Shown here: piece after piece, positions 43,509-53,067 of the stretch | Numbering within the stretch: position 1 is the stretch's first letter | How the letters are laid out: each line of letters begins with the position of its first letter | NCBI GenBank assembly: GCA_027941995.1 | Contig: CP115966.1 | Span: forward strand, 372,001-436,000 | Source of the DNA: Erythrobacteraceae bacterium WH01K | GTDB lineage: Bacteria; Pseudomonadota; Alphaproteobacteria; Sphingomonadales; Sphingomonadaceae | DNA length: 64,000 nt | Reading direction: 5' to 3' | The notes under the pieces: generated by a model | The model's input: the letters and a program-made list of their open reading frames with translations, nothing else | The model's database searches: none | What the model was told of the DNA's origin: nothing | Made by a program: the position numbers and the translations under genes

Positions 43509-43991
43509 ATGACCGAAACGCCCTCGGTCCGGCTTGCCCGGCAGATCGCCCTCGCGGTTCCGGCCCTGCTGCTGGCGGGCGCCTATGTCGGCCAGTATGC
43601 ATTCGGCCTCTATCCGTGCGAGATGTGCTGGTGGCAGCGATGGCCGCATTTCGCAGCGGTCGCTTTGGGATTGCTTGCCGCATTTGTCGGCCCGGCGCGC
43701 GTCTGGACCGCCTTTGCCGCGCTGGCGATCCTTACGTCGGGACTGATCGGCGGTTTCCATGCGGGGGTCGAATATGGCTGGTGGGAAGGCATCACCGGAT
43801 GCGCCACCTCGAACACCGTGGCAGCGGGCGATGCGCTCGATTCCATCCTCAATGCGCCGCTGGTGCGATGCGACCAGGCACCCTGGGACCTGCTGGGCGT
43901 ATCTCTTGCAGGATGGAACTTCCTGATTTCGACCGGCGCGGCGATTGCCATCCTGTGGCTGATCGGCCGCAAGGACCCGGCGTTGGCATGA
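43509..43991 (+). CDS. dsbB: DsbB-family disulfide bond formation protein
   Basis: Four-helix inner-membrane quinone oxidoreductase of 160 residues that reoxidises a DsbA-like partner. The first cysteine pair is C37-E-M-C40 in YPCEMCWWQRWPH, the second is C98 (GITGCATS) and C121 (LVRCDQAPW). No dsbA gene lies in the window. It starts six bases after ctpA and 13 bases before coq7, so the three are probably cotranscribed. Confidence 0.93.
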   Translation: MTETPSVRLARQIALAVPALLLAGAYVGQYAFGLYPCEMCWWQRWPHFAAVALGLLAAFVGPARVWTAFAALAILTSGLIGGFHAGVEYGWWEGITGCATSNTVAAGDALDSILNAPLVRCDQAPWDLLGVSLAGWNFLISTGAAIAILWLIGRKDPALA

Positions 43992-44004
43992 ACGGACCGA
44001 AGCT

Positions 44005-44529
44005 ATGACGAGCAAGAACGACATCGATCGCATGATCCGGGTGGACCAGGCGGGCGAATTCGGGGCGACCCGCATCTATGAAGGCCAGCTTGCCGTGATG
44101 GGCGACCGCGGACCCCATTCGGGGGAAATCCGCGCCATGGCCCGGCAGGAAGAAGGGCACCGGGCCGAATTCGATGCCCTGATGGCAGAGCGCGGCGTTC
44201 GCCCGACCGCGCTCCAGCCCTTCTGGAATGTCGCCGGTTACGCGCTGGGCGCTGCCACCGCGCTGATCGGGCCCGAGGCGGCCATGGCGTGCACCGCTGC
44301 GGTCGAAGAGGAAATCGACAAGCATTATTCCGACCAGCTAGACCGGCTGGAGGAAAGCGGCGCGGACCCCAGGCTCGCCGACATGATCGAACGCTTCCGC
44401 GAGGACGAGCGCGAGCACCGCGACGCCGCGCTGGCTGCCGGCGCGGAGAAGGCACCGGCCTATCCGCTGCTGTCGGGCGTGATCCGCTTGGGCTGCAAGG
44501 CGGCAATCCGAATAAGCGAGCGAATCTGA
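44005..44529 (+). CDS. coq7: Demethoxyubiquinone hydroxylase Coq7
   Basis: Di-iron monooxygenase of 174 residues that adds the C6 hydroxyl in ubiquinone synthesis. Iron ligands fall in two repeated helical pairs: GEFGATRIYEGQ with RQEEGHRAEF, and AVEEEIDKHY with REDEREHRDAAL. This Coq7 type replaces the flavin enzyme UbiF in alphaproteobacteria. It follows dsbB closely. Confidence 0.95.
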   Translation: MTSKNDIDRMIRVDQAGEFGATRIYEGQLAVMGDRGPHSGEIRAMARQEEGHRAEFDALMAERGVRPTALQPFWNVAGYALGAATALIGPEAAMACTAAVEEEIDKHYSDQLDRLEESGADPRLADMIERFREDEREHRDAALAAGAEKAPAYPLLSGVIRLGCKAAIRISERI

Positions 44530-44643
44530 AACGGGAACGCCCGGGCGGCCGATACGCTTTTCAGGTACACACTTCAGACGATATTCAGGGCCGTGCGCCG
44601 TTTATGGCTGCCATTCACGCCCGATCCCAAAGGTAGGAAACCA

Positions 44644-45324
44644 ATGCACTTGCGCTCTCTCACTCTCCCGCTCGCCGCCGGAATCATGGCCGCTTCCACT
44701 CCGGCGCTGGCGCAGGATTCGGCGGGCGACCGCGTGAACATGGTCATCGTCTATGGCGACGACGATGTGCAGCCGACGGCCAATGCGGACGAGATCGTCG
44801 TCGTCGCGCGCCTTCCCGAGAGCGAGCGTTACCGCATTCCCGAAACCCTGCGCTTCAGCGACGATCCCTCCAATACCGCGTGGGCGCAACGGGTCGAAAG
44901 TTTCCAGTTCATCGGCGATTTCGGCACGTTTTCCTGCTCCCCCACGGGCGCCGGCGGATCGACCGGCTGTACCCAAGAACTGATCGACGCGGCCTATGGC
45001 GAGCGGCGCGAAAGCTCCGAAGTGCGCTTCGGGCAGTTGATCGCCGAAGCGCGCGCCGCCCGGCTTGCGACAATTGACGAAGACGCGGCCATTCGCCAGG
45101 CAGAGGTCGAGGCGATCGAACGCGAGTATCTCGAACGGCTGGAGGCGGAGCGCGCCGCACCCGTAGGCGACGAAGTCGTCGACGGCAGCCCGCCGCCGCT
45201 CATCGACACCGAAGGCCGCGCCATCCCGTCCGCCCCGGAGCGCGAAGGTCCGTTCGACGACGGCGCCGAGGAGCCGTTGCCGGTCGATGCCAGCGCGCCG
45301 GCACAGATCGGCGGCGATAACTGA
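44644..45324 (+). CDS. Secreted protein of unknown function
   Basis: A 226-residue protein with a clear signal peptide (cut after ALA, about residue 24) and no recognised domain. The mature part has EIVVVARLPESERYRIPE, a small region with two cysteines (TFSCSPTGAGGSTGC), a charged helix (QAEVEAIEREYLERLEAE), and an acidic Pro-rich tail. ATG 44644 follows TAGGAAA; an upstream start at 44593 would bury the signal peptide. Function cannot be assigned. Confidence 0.75.
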   Translation: MHLRSLTLPLAAGIMAASTPALAQDSAGDRVNMVIVYGDDDVQPTANADEIVVVARLPESERYRIPETLRFSDDPSNTAWAQRVESFQFIGDFGTFSCSPTGAGGSTGCTQELIDAAYGERRESSEVRFGQLIAEARAARLATIDEDAAIRQAEVEAIEREYLERLEAERAAPVGDEVVDGSPPPLIDTEGRAIPSAPEREGPFDDGAEEPLPVDASAPAQIGGDN

Positions 45325-45371
45325 CGCGGTGCGGGTTCGGCTGTTGTCCGAGCCCGTTAAGTCAAATCGTC

Positions 45372-45394
45372 GCGCAATTCGCTGCGCAATTCGC
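45372..45394. repeat. Direct repeat GCGCAATTCGC, twice
   Basis: Two identical 11-mers with a one-base gap (45372-45382 and 45384-45394) lie in the promoter region of wecB. Confidence 0.6.
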
Positions 45395-45413
45395 CGTGTG
45401 GGCTAGCATCGCC

Positions 45414-45431
45414 TTAACCTTCGATGGTTAA
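45414..45431. promoter_or_regulatory. Inverted repeat TTAACC-N6-GGTTAA before wecB
   Basis: Perfect 6-bp arms at 45414-45419 and 45426-45431 with six bases between, just upstream of the preferred wecB start. It may be an operator; the arms resemble CtrA half-sites but the spacing (14 bases start to start) is not canonical. Confidence 0.45.
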
Positions 45432-45441
45432 TGGCGGCGGC

Positions 45442-46560
45442 ATGACCACGCGCAAGATCCTGACCGTATTCGGCACCCGTCCCGAAGCCATAAAACTCTT
45501 CCCGCTCGTCCACGTGCTGGAAGCCGATGAGCGGTTCGACAGCCATGTCCTGGTGACGGGGCAGCATCGCGGGATGCTGGACCAGGTGCTGGACATCGCG
45601 GGGATCACGCCGGACGACGATCTGGACGTGATGCAGCCGGACCAGACGCTGGATGCACTCACCGCGCGCCTTCTGACCGGTATCGGCGAAGTCATGGACC
45701 GGGTGAGGCCAGACCACGTCGTGGTGCAGGGCGATACGGCCACGGCCATGTGCGGCGCGCTGGCAGCCTATTACCGCAAAATCCCGGTCTGCCATGTCGA
45801 AGCGGGCCTTCGCAGCGGGGATATCTATCATCCCTGGCCCGAAGAGGTGAACCGGAAGATCATCGGCAGCATGGCTGCGATCCATTGTGCGCCGACCGAG
45901 GTTTCGCAGGCTGCGTTGCTGCGCGAGAACGTCGATCCCGCCATCGTCCATGTGACCGGCAACACGGTGATCGACGCGCTCCACTGGATCACCGCGAAGG
46001 TCGAGGCAGAGCCCGGCCTGGCGAGCGGTCTTGCCGAGGTGGAGAAGCGCTTTGCCGGCAAGCGTATCATCGGCATGACCAGCCATCGGCGCGAAAATTT
46101 CGGGGAGGGCATGCGGGCCATTGCCGACGCCGTCAAACGGATCGCCGCGTGGGACGATACCGCGATCGTGTTCCCGGTCCACCTGAACCCCAATGTCCGC
46201 GCGGTGATGAACGAGGAATTGTCGGGGCTGGATAATGTCGCGCTGCTGGAACCGCTCGATTACCCGCATTTCGCCCGCCTTCTGGATATATGCCACCTGA
46301 TGCTGACCGACAGCGGCGGTGTGCAGGAAGAGGCACCCGCGCTTGGCAAACCCGTACTGGTGATGCGCGAGACGACAGAGCGGCCGGAAGGCGTCGATGC
46401 CGGCACAGCGAAGCTGGTGTGCACGGATGCCGACAGGATCGTGGCCGAAGTGACGGCGCTGCTGGACGACCCCGCAGCCTATGAAGCCATGGCCCGCGCC
46501 CACAATCCGTTCGGCGATGGCCGTTCAGCGATGCGGATCGCCGACCTGCTGGCGCAATAA
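45442..46560 (+). CDS. wecB: UDP-N-acetylglucosamine 2-epimerase (non-hydrolysing)
   Basis: Interconverts UDP-GlcNAc and UDP-ManNAc for surface polysaccharide. The 372-residue enzyme shows ILTVFGTRPEAIKLFPL, CHVEAGLRSGDIYHPWPEEVNR, MTSHRRENFGEG and LTDSGGVQEEAPALGKPVLVMRETTERPE, all family signatures. ATG 45442 is preferred; ATG 45424 lies inside an inverted repeat and lacks a ribosome site. It is followed by wecC at 90 bases, making a ManNAcA pathway pair. Confidence 0.95.
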   Translation: MTTRKILTVFGTRPEAIKLFPLVHVLEADERFDSHVLVTGQHRGMLDQVLDIAGITPDDDLDVMQPDQTLDALTARLLTGIGEVMDRVRPDHVVVQGDTATAMCGALAAYYRKIPVCHVEAGLRSGDIYHPWPEEVNRKIIGSMAAIHCAPTEVSQAALLRENVDPAIVHVTGNTVIDALHWITAKVEAEPGLASGLAEVEKRFAGKRIIGMTSHRRENFGEGMRAIADAVKRIAAWDDTAIVFPVHLNPNVRAVMNEELSGLDNVALLEPLDYPHFARLLDICHLMLTDSGGVQEEAPALGKPVLVMRETTERPEGVDAGTAKLVCTDADRIVAEVTALLDDPAAYEAMARAHNPFGDGRSAMRIADLLAQ

Positions 46561-46650
46561 GACACGGCACTCGCGCAAGCGTTACCGCTATATTTACCTC
46601 GTCCTGCCAAGGCTGGCGGCCAGACTTAGCTAGCAGGACACACGACCACC

Positions 46651-47952
46651 ATGATTGGCGAAAACAAACCCGACGTCTGCGTTGTCGGCCTCGGTTACAT
46701 CGGCCTCCCGACTGCGGCGGTCATTGCCAGTAGCGGCTGCCCGGTCACGGGCATCGATGTCAGCCAGGCCGTTGTCGACACGATCAATCGGGGCGAGATC
46801 CATATCGAGGAAGTCGACCTCGACGGGCTGGTTCGCTCGGTCGTCCAGCGCGGCACGCTGAAGGCGTCCACGCAGGTCCAGCCGGCAGACGTATTCGTCA
46901 TCGCCGTGCCGACCCCGTTCGAGAAGGACGGCAAGCACACGCCCGACACCAGCCATGTCATGAGCGCGGCGACGGAAGTCGCAGGCGTGCTGACGGCAGG
47001 CGACACGATCATCCTGGAATCGACATCGCCGGTAGGTACGACCGCGGCGATGCGCGACCTCATTGCAGGCTTGCGGCCCGATCTCGCCATGCCCGGGCTG
47101 ACCGACCGGACGCCCGACGTCTCGATCGCCTATTGCCCGGAGCGCGTTCTGCCCGGCAAAATCCTGGAAGAGCTGATCCGCAACGATCGGTCCATCGGCG
47201 GCATCACGCCACGCTGCGCGCGCAAGGCGCTCGCATTCTACAAGCGTTTCGTGCGCGGTGAATGCGTGACGACCGATGCCGCCAGCGCAGAGATGACCAA
47301 GCTGGTCGAAAACGCGTTTCGCGACACCAATATCGCCTTTGCGAACGAGCTCAGCATGATTGCCGATGCGCAGGGACTGGACGTCTGGGAAGTAATCCGG
47401 CTGGCCAACCGCCACCCGCGGGTCAACATCCTCCAGCCCGGACCCGGCGTGGGCGGGCACTGCATCGCGGTCGATCCGTGGTTCATCGTCCATGGCGCGC
47501 CGGAGCAGGCGAACATGATCCGGCAGGCGCGGGAGACCAACGATGCGAAGATGCATCACGTCCTTGCCCGGGCCAAAGCGCTGGTGGACCAAAACCCGAA
47601 TGCGCAGGTCGCCTGCCTCGGCCTCGCCTTCAAGGCGAATATCGACGATTTCCGCGAAAGCCCGGCCCGATACGTGGCCGCGGCGCTGGCCCGCGATTAC
47701 GGCGAGCGCATCAGCGTGGTCGAACCCTATGCGGCAGAATTGCCGAGGGAATTCGACGGCACCGGAGCGTCTCTGGTCGACATCGATGCCGCGCTCGAAA
47801 CGTGCGACGTCATGATCGTGCTGGTGGACCATGACGTCTTCAAGGTCATCCCGGCGGAAGAGCGCGCCCACGCGGCCATCTACGACACGCGCGGCATCTG
47901 GCCGGACGCGCACGTGAAGCGCACGGCGCCGGGTCTGCGTCTCGCCAGCTGA
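46651..47952 (+). CDS. wecC: UDP-N-acetyl-D-mannosamine dehydrogenase
   Basis: Oxidises UDP-ManNAc to UDP-ManNAcA with two NAD. The 433-residue protein has the Rossmann motif VVGLGYIGLPTAA at residues 11-23, KLVENAFRDTNIAFANEL in the centre, and the catalytic cysteine in GPGVGGHCIAVDPWF. LGLAFKANIDDFRESPA opens the C-terminal UDP-binding domain. It uses the product of the adjacent wecB. Confidence 0.95.
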   Translation: MIGENKPDVCVVGLGYIGLPTAAVIASSGCPVTGIDVSQAVVDTINRGEIHIEEVDLDGLVRSVVQRGTLKASTQVQPADVFVIAVPTPFEKDGKHTPDTSHVMSAATEVAGVLTAGDTIILESTSPVGTTAAMRDLIAGLRPDLAMPGLTDRTPDVSIAYCPERVLPGKILEELIRNDRSIGGITPRCARKALAFYKRFVRGECVTTDAASAEMTKLVENAFRDTNIAFANELSMIADAQGLDVWEVIRLANRHPRVNILQPGPGVGGHCIAVDPWFIVHGAPEQANMIRQARETNDAKMHHVLARAKALVDQNPNAQVACLGLAFKANIDDFRESPARYVAAALARDYGERISVVEPYAAELPREFDGTGASLVDIDAALETCDVMIVLVDHDVFKVIPAEERAHAAIYDTRGIWPDAHVKRTAPGLRLAS

Positions 47953-47982
47953 GGGTTTCCGGGCGGTGGCCGGCGGGTCCGC

Positions 47983-48966
47983 CTAGACGCGGTGATAGGA
48001 GCGGTACCAGTCGACGAAGGCCGGCACGCCGGCCTCGACACCCGTGGTCGGCTCGTACCCCAGATCGCGGCGGATCGCCTCGATATCGGCATAGGTCTTG
48101 TGGACGTCGCCCGGCTGCATGGGGAGCATCTCCATCTCCGCCTTGCGGCCGATCGCGCTTTCCAGGACGGCGATGACGTCCATCAGGTTTTCCGACCGGT
48201 GATTGCCGATATTGTAGAGCGCGTGCGGCTTCACGCTGCCGCCCGCCTTCACGGTGCCATCGTCTGCCGGCGGCGCATCGATGCAGGCGACGACCCCTGA
48301 AACGATATCGTCGATGAAGGTGAAGTCCCGGTACATATCGCCGTTGTTGAAAACCGGAATGGTTTCCCCTGCTAGGATGCGCTTGGTGAATTTCCAGAGC
48401 ATCATGTCGGGGCGGCCCCACGGCCCGTAAACGGTGAAAAACCGGAGGCCGGTCAGCGAAATGCGGTAGAGATGGGCGTAGGTTTCGCTCATCAACTCGT
48501 CCGCCTTCTTGGTCGCGGCATAGAGCGAGACGGGATGATCCGCCCGGTCCTCGACCGCGAAGGGCAGTTTCGTATTGCCCCCATAGACGCTGGACGAACT
48601 GGCATAGACCATCGGGACTTCGCGCGCCCGGGCCAGTTCCAGCATGTTGACGTGCCCCACGAGGTTCGACTGGACGTAGGCATGCGGGTTCTCGATCGAA
48701 TACCGCACGCCTGCCTGCGCGCCGAGATGCACGATCCTGTCGAATGCCTCCCCCTCCAGCGCGGTGGAGAGGGCGGCGTTGTCGGCGAAATCGACTTTCC
48801 GGAACGAAAAGCCGTCGCCGAGGCGCTTCAGCCGGTCTTCCTTCAGCGACACCTGGTAATAATCGTTGAGATTGTCGACGCCGAGCACCTGATCGCCTCG
48901 GGTCAGCAACCGCTCGGCCAGCGCCGCGCCGATGAAACCGGCAGCCCCGGTAATGAGAACGCGCAT
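47983..48966 (-). CDS. UDP-glucuronate 4-epimerase-like NAD-dependent epimerase
   Basis: Extended short-chain dehydrogenase of 327 residues. ITGAAGFIGAALAERLL is the NAD turn, SSSSVYGGN and YAATKKADELM provide Ser and the YxxxK pair, and RFFTVYGPWGRPDMML is characteristic of the UDP-glucuronate/galacturonate epimerase branch. It would supply UDP-galacturonate for capsule or LPS. It is encoded opposite to wecBC and shares its strand with rmlA. Confidence 0.92.
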   Translation of the reverse strand: MRVLITGAAGFIGAALAERLLTRGDQVLGVDNLNDYYQVSLKEDRLKRLGDGFSFRKVDFADNAALSTALEGEAFDRIVHLGAQAGVRYSIENPHAYVQSNLVGHVNMLELARAREVPMVYASSSSVYGGNTKLPFAVEDRADHPVSLYAATKKADELMSETYAHLYRISLTGLRFFTVYGPWGRPDMMLWKFTKRILAGETIPVFNNGDMYRDFTFIDDIVSGVVACIDAPPADDGTVKAGGSVKPHALYNIGNHRSENLMDVIAVLESAIGRKAEMEMLPMQPGDVHKTYADIEAIRRDLGYEPTTGVEAGVPAFVDWYRSYHRV

Positions 48967-49008
48967 GGTGCGATCACCCCTTGTTGAGCAGGTCCGTTTT
49001 TAAGCAAT

Positions 49009-49026
49009 AAGCCCGAACGCGGGTTT
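49009..49026 (-). terminator. Hairpin between rmlA and the epimerase gene
   Basis: AAGCCCG-aacg-CGGGTTT forms a 7-bp stem (one G-T pair) flanked by A/T-rich bases, in the 83-base gap downstream of rmlA. It may attenuate read-through into the epimerase gene. Confidence 0.4.
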
Positions 49027-49049
49027 CATTCGGTGCAAGCTCGGTGGCG

Positions 49050-49931
49050 TCAGCGTGCCAGTTCGCGCACGCGGCGGCGCAGGTAATCGGCGTAGCCGGT
49101 CTTCCCCAGCCCATCGGCCCGGGCCAGCACGGCATCGGCGTTGATCCACCCCAGTTCCAGCCCGATTTCCTCGAGACAGGCGATCTTGATCCCGGTGCGG
49201 TGCTCCAACGTGCGGACATAGGCGCTCGCCTCGTGCAGAGAATCATGCGTTCCGGTATCGAGCCAGGCATATCCCCGGCCCAGACGGCTGACGGTCAGCG
49301 CGTCCTTTTCCAGATAGGTGCGGTTGACGTCGGTGATCTCCAGTTCGCCGCGCGCGCTGGGCGCGATGTTCGCAGCGATGTCGCACACCTGGCTGTCGTA
49401 GAAATAGAGACCGGTAATCGCCCAGTTCGATTTGGGTTCGGAAGGCTTCTCCTCGACCGACGTTGCCTTGCCGCTGCTGTCGAAATCGACGACGCCGTAC
49501 CGCTCCGGGTCATCGACGTGATAGGCGAAGACATTGGCACCGCGGGCCTGCGCCTCTTCGGCAGCAGCGCGGCATTTTTCGCCCATCTTGTCGCCGTGAT
49601 AGATGTTGTCGCCCAGGATCAGTGCGCTGGGCTGTCCGTTCACGAAATCGCGCCCTATGATGAATGCCTCGGCAAGGCCATTCGGATCGGGTTGCACGGC
49701 ATAAGACAGGTCGATGCCGAACGCGCTGCCATCGCCGAGCAGGGCCTCGAACACGGGCAGGTCGCGGGGGGTGGAGATAATCAGGACTTCGCGAATGCCT
49801 GCCAGCATCAGGACCGACAGCGGATAATAGATCATCGGTTTGTCGAAGACGGGCAAAATCTGCTTCGACACCGCCATCGTCGCAGGATAGAGGCGCGTTC
49901 CGCTGCCGCCTGCCAGAATAATACCCTTCAT
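49050..49931 (-). CDS. rmlA: Glucose-1-phosphate thymidylyltransferase
   Basis: Makes dTDP-glucose, the first step toward dTDP-rhamnose and other deoxysugars. The 293-residue enzyme shows [15 protein letters not shown], the signature pyrophosphorylase loop, [22 protein letters not shown], and [19 protein letters not shown]. The rmlB, rmlC and rmlD genes that normally accompany it are absent from the window, so they may be elsewhere or the dTDP-sugar product differs. Confidence 0.95.
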   Translation of the reverse strand: MKGIILAGGSGTRLYPATMAVSKQILPVFDKPMIYYPLSVLMLAGIREVLIISTPRDLPVFEALLGDGSAFGIDLSYAVQPDPNGLAEAFIIGRDFVNGQPSALILGDNIYHGDKMGEKCRAAAEEAQARGANVFAYHVDDPERYGVVDFDSSGKATSVEEKPSEPKSNWAITGLYFYDSQVCDIAANIAPSARGELEITDVNRTYLEKDALTVSRLGRGYAWLDTGTHDSLHEASAYVRTLEHRTGIKIACLEEIGLELGWINADAVLARADGLGKTGYADYLRRRVRELAR

Positions 49932-50079
49932 CTTCGCCTATTCCCGTTTGTCTAATGGTGATTGCCTTCGCCGGCTCCGCCTAGAGGCGCGCTCGCACCG
50001 ACACAAGTCGACCGGCTATCGCCGTCAGAGCCCGAGATATTGCTTTAACGCATCGCCCATCGCAGCATTCGACAAATGT

Positions 50080-50886
50080 TCATTCGACCGAGATGTCGGG
50101 GGCATCTTCCTGCTTCATGCCGACCGTGTGATAGCCCGCATCGACATGGTGCACTTCGCCGGTAACGCCTGCCGACAGGTCGCTGCACAAATAGAGGCCG
50201 GCGCCGCCCACATCCTCGATGCTGACATTGCGGCGCATCGGTGCGTTGTATTCGTTCCATTTCAGGATGTAGCGAAAATCGCCGATACCGCTGGCAGCCA
50301 GCGTCTTGATCGGGCCGGCGCTGATCGCGTTCACGCGGATGCCGTCGGGGCCCAGATCGTTCGCAAGGTAGCGGACACTGGCCTCCAGCGCTGCCTTGGC
50401 AACGCCCATGACGTTGTAATGCGGGATGACCTTTTCCGCTCCGTAATAGCTCAGCGTGACGATGGAGCCGCCGGTTTCCGGCATCATCGTCGCCGCACGC
50501 TGCGCCACCGCGACGAGCGAGTAGGCGGAGATGTTCATCGTGGTCAGGAAATTGTCGAGACTGGTATCGACATATTTGCCGCGCAGTTCGTTCTTGTCCG
50601 AATATCCGATGGCATGGATCACGAAGTCCAGGCTGTCCCACCGCTCTGCCAGCGTGGCGAAGGCAGCGTCCAGCGAATCCATGTCGGACACGTCGCATTC
50701 GAAGGTGAAGTCGCTTCCCAGTTCCTGCGCCAGCGGTTTTACCCGCTTGGCCAGCGCGTCGCCCTGATAACTGAAGGCCAGCTCTGCGCCCTGGTCGGCG
50801 AGCTGTTTCGCAATCCCCCAGGCAAGCGATTTGTTGTTGGCGAGGCCCATGATCAGCCCGCGCTTTCCAGCCATCAATCCGGTCAT
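50080..50886 (-). CDS. fabI: Enoyl-[acyl-carrier-protein] reductase (NADH)
   Basis: Final reductive step of each fatty-acid elongation cycle. The 268-residue enzyme has the FabI-type start GLIMGLANNKSLAWGIAKQLADQGAEL, and the catalytic Tyr and Lys in SYYGAEKVIPHYNVMGVAKAALEAS (YxxxMxxxK layout). The family is the triclosan target. Its start overlaps the YihY-family gene's stop by four bases, so it is translated as the last gene of a dnaJ-yihY-fabI operon. Confidence 0.96.
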   Translation of the reverse strand: MTGLMAGKRGLIMGLANNKSLAWGIAKQLADQGAELAFSYQGDALAKRVKPLAQELGSDFTFECDVSDMDSLDAAFATLAERWDSLDFVIHAIGYSDKNELRGKYVDTSLDNFLTTMNISAYSLVAVAQRAATMMPETGGSIVTLSYYGAEKVIPHYNVMGVAKAALEASVRYLANDLGPDGIRVNAISAGPIKTLAASGIGDFRYILKWNEYNAPMRRNVSIEDVGGAGLYLCSDLSAGVTGEVHHVDAGYHTVGMKQEDAPDISVE

Positions 50887-51938
50887 TCTGCACCTTCCCT
50901 GGCAGCGGCGGCAGCACGTTCGGCCGCCCGTCTGCGATTATCCGCCTGCCCGATCACATCTTCTTCCTCGGGCGTTTCGGCAAGCGCGGCGTTCAGTTCC
51001 GCGCCGACCACCATCCCTAGGCCCACCAGCCAGAAAAAGAAAAGCGTGATCATCATGCCCGCCAGCGATCCGTAGGTGAGATCGTAGGCGAAGAACTGCC
51101 GCAGCACGACGGGCAGGGCGATGGTCACCCCGACCCACCAGATTGTGACGGCCAGCGCGCCCGGCCACTTCGGATAGCGGCGATTGCGATAGGATTTGGG
51201 CGTCAGCGTATAAAACAGCATGTACATCGACCCGAACAGGCCCAGCGCCGGGACGAAGCGCGCCAGCGCAAGCTGGGATATGACGTCTGTCAGCCACGGG
51301 AAATACGCGTCGATGACCTGCTGCGCCGTTCCGATGATGACCTGCGCCAGCAGCGACAGCATCAGCAGGATGACGGCCCCGATGATGACTCCGGCCGATG
51401 CTATGCGGTATTTCCAGAAAGCCTGGGTCGCCTGCGTCCCATAGGCACGGCGCAGCATGTCGCGGATGGTTTCGATGAGGCTGCTGACCGTCCACAGTCC
51501 CACCAGCCCGCCGGCCCATAACAGCCAGCCGGACCGCGAGTCGATGACGTTGCGGGCCACGGGTTCGATGACCTCGGCCACCACCGGCGGCAGGGCGAGG
51601 ATGACGGCGTTGATCGTGGCGGCCCGCTCCGAGTCCTCACCGATCACCGAGAACAGCGCAGCGCCAGTGATGAAGAACGGGAAGATGGCCAGCATCGACA
51701 GATAGGCCAGATTGCCCGCGTGAATGAACCCGTCGTTGAAGGTACCGACCGCGACCCGTTTGACGATTTCGAAAATGCGCGTGCCGGGCCCGACCCGTTC
51801 GGTGACCCGGCCTGTTACAGCACCTGAAAAGCGAATGGCGTGGCGGCGCCTGTCTTCCGGACTCAGGGACTGGACGATCCGTTCTTCGGGATCCGGCAGG
51901 CGTTCGTCCGGGTCATAGACCTCGCGCCAGCCCTTCAT
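50883..51938 (-). CDS. YihY/BrkB-family inner-membrane protein, long form
   Basis: A 351-residue paralogue of the gene at 14770-15543. It has a charged N-terminal arm of about 70 residues, then the family's membrane core (GNLAYLSMLAIFPFFITGAALFSVIG; GSLAGMMITLFFFWLVGLGMVVGAELNAAL) and an Ala/Arg-rich tail. Function unknown. It lies six bases after the DnaJ-like gene and overlaps fabI by four bases. Confidence 0.9.
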   Translation of the reverse strand: MKGWREVYDPDERLPDPEERIVQSLSPEDRRRHAIRFSGAVTGRVTERVGPGTRIFEIVKRVAVGTFNDGFIHAGNLAYLSMLAIFPFFITGAALFSVIGEDSERAATINAVILALPPVVAEVIEPVARNVIDSRSGWLLWAGGLVGLWTVSSLIETIRDMLRRAYGTQATQAFWKYRIASAGVIIGAVILLMLSLLAQVIIGTAQQVIDAYFPWLTDVISQLALARFVPALGLFGSMYMLFYTLTPKSYRNRRYPKWPGALAVTIWWVGVTIALPVVLRQFFAYDLTYGSLAGMMITLFFFWLVGLGMVVGAELNAALAETPEEEDVIGQADNRRRAAERAAAAAREGAE

Positions 51939-51944
51939 GACGGA

Positions 51945-52901
51945 TTACACCCCAAGGGAAGCCCGGGGGTTTCCGGGATCGGACCAGTCCCCCAGCGCCT
52001 CTTCCAGCGACGAAAGGTCCTCTGGCAGGGTGATACGCAAGGTCACCAGCTGGTCGCCGCGCCCACCGCTCTTGGTCGAGAAACCGCGTCCCTTCAGCCG
52101 CATGACCGTGCCGCCGGACAGTCCGGGCTTCACCGTCAGCATGACCGGACCATCGACGGTCGGGACCTTGATCTTTGCGCCCTTCACCGCTTCCGAAACG
52201 CTGACCGGGAGGTCCAGCCGCACGTCCTGTCCGTCACGCTCGAAATAGGCGTGGCGGTCGATCGATACGGTGACCAGGCCGTCGCCATTGCCGCCCGGTC
52301 CGCGCTCGCCCTTGCCTTTCAACCGCATCTGCGTGCCATCCTCAACACCGGCGGGCAATTTGAGGTCGATCGTCTTGCCATCGGCCAGCGTGATGCGCTG
52401 GTCGGCGCGCGTCGCCGCCTCGGTAAAGGGGACGCGCAGTCGATAGGCGATGTCGGCACCCTTCTGCGGCGGAGGGGGCCTGCGCCCGCCACCAAAGGGA
52501 GAACCGCCGCGCTGGCGGGCCCCGCCGCCGCCGAACAGGCCTTCGAAAATATCGCCCAGATCGGCCTCGCCGCCGCCAAAGCCCTGGAAATCCTCTGCCC
52601 GGAAGCCGCCCTGCTGGCCGCCTCCGCCCCCATAGCCACCGAAACCGCCTTCGCCCATGCCGGCAAACGGGTTCGCAGGATTGCCGTCGCCGTCGATCTC
52701 GCCCCGATCGTATTGCGCGCGCTTGTCCTTGTCGGACAGCAGGTCGTAGGCCTGCGTCACCTTGCCGAACTTGTCGGCGGCGGCGGGATTGTCCTTGTTG
52801 GTGTCGGGGTGCAGTTCTTTCGCAAGCTTGCGATACGCGCTCTTGATCTCCTTCTCGGAGGCGGTTCGCGGGACACCCAGTGTGGCATAAGGATCGGCCA
52901 T
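51945..52901 (-). CDS. DnaJ-class molecular chaperone (CbpA-like)
   Basis: Class B J-protein of 318 residues. The J domain (residues 4-70, [31 protein letters not shown]) has the HPD motif that stimulates DnaK ATPase. A Gly/Phe-rich linker follows ([19 protein letters not shown]), then two substrate-binding beta domains; there is no zinc finger, which separates it from DnaJ proper. It heads the operon with yihY and fabI and diverges from pdxH. Confidence 0.94.
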   Translation of the reverse strand: MADPYATLGVPRTASEKEIKSAYRKLAKELHPDTNKDNPAAADKFGKVTQAYDLLSDKDKRAQYDRGEIDGDGNPANPFAGMGEGGFGGYGGGGGQQGGFRAEDFQGFGGGEADLGDIFEGLFGGGGARQRGGSPFGGGRRPPPPQKGADIAYRLRVPFTEAATRADQRITLADGKTIDLKLPAGVEDGTQMRLKGKGERGPGGNGDGLVTVSIDRHAYFERDGQDVRLDLPVSVSEAVKGAKIKVPTVDGPVMLTVKPGLSGGTVMRLKGRGFSTKSGGRGDQLVTLRITLPEDLSSLEEALGDWSDPGNPRASLGV

Positions 52902-53067
52902 TCCATGCAGCTAGGGAGGCGATGCGCCCCATGCAAGCGCGGTAACGTTCTGCAATCGGCGGAAATGAAGGCTGGGGCCGGTCCCTTCGGGACGCAGGTG
53001 GGAACATCGACAAAGCCCGATCGATTGGACAATGCATTCACGCTTCCCCGATATTGAGGAAACCTCG

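Noticed and set aside
44534-44558. GGAAC-N16-CGCT upstream of the secreted unknown protein as an EcfG promoter
   Set aside because: Mismatch in the -10 element and about 86 bases from the start; not convincing next to the exact match at 59943.
53001-53025. GGAAC-N16-CGAT before pdxH as an EcfG promoter
   Set aside because: One mismatch in the essential GTT of the -10 element; pdxH is a housekeeping gene.
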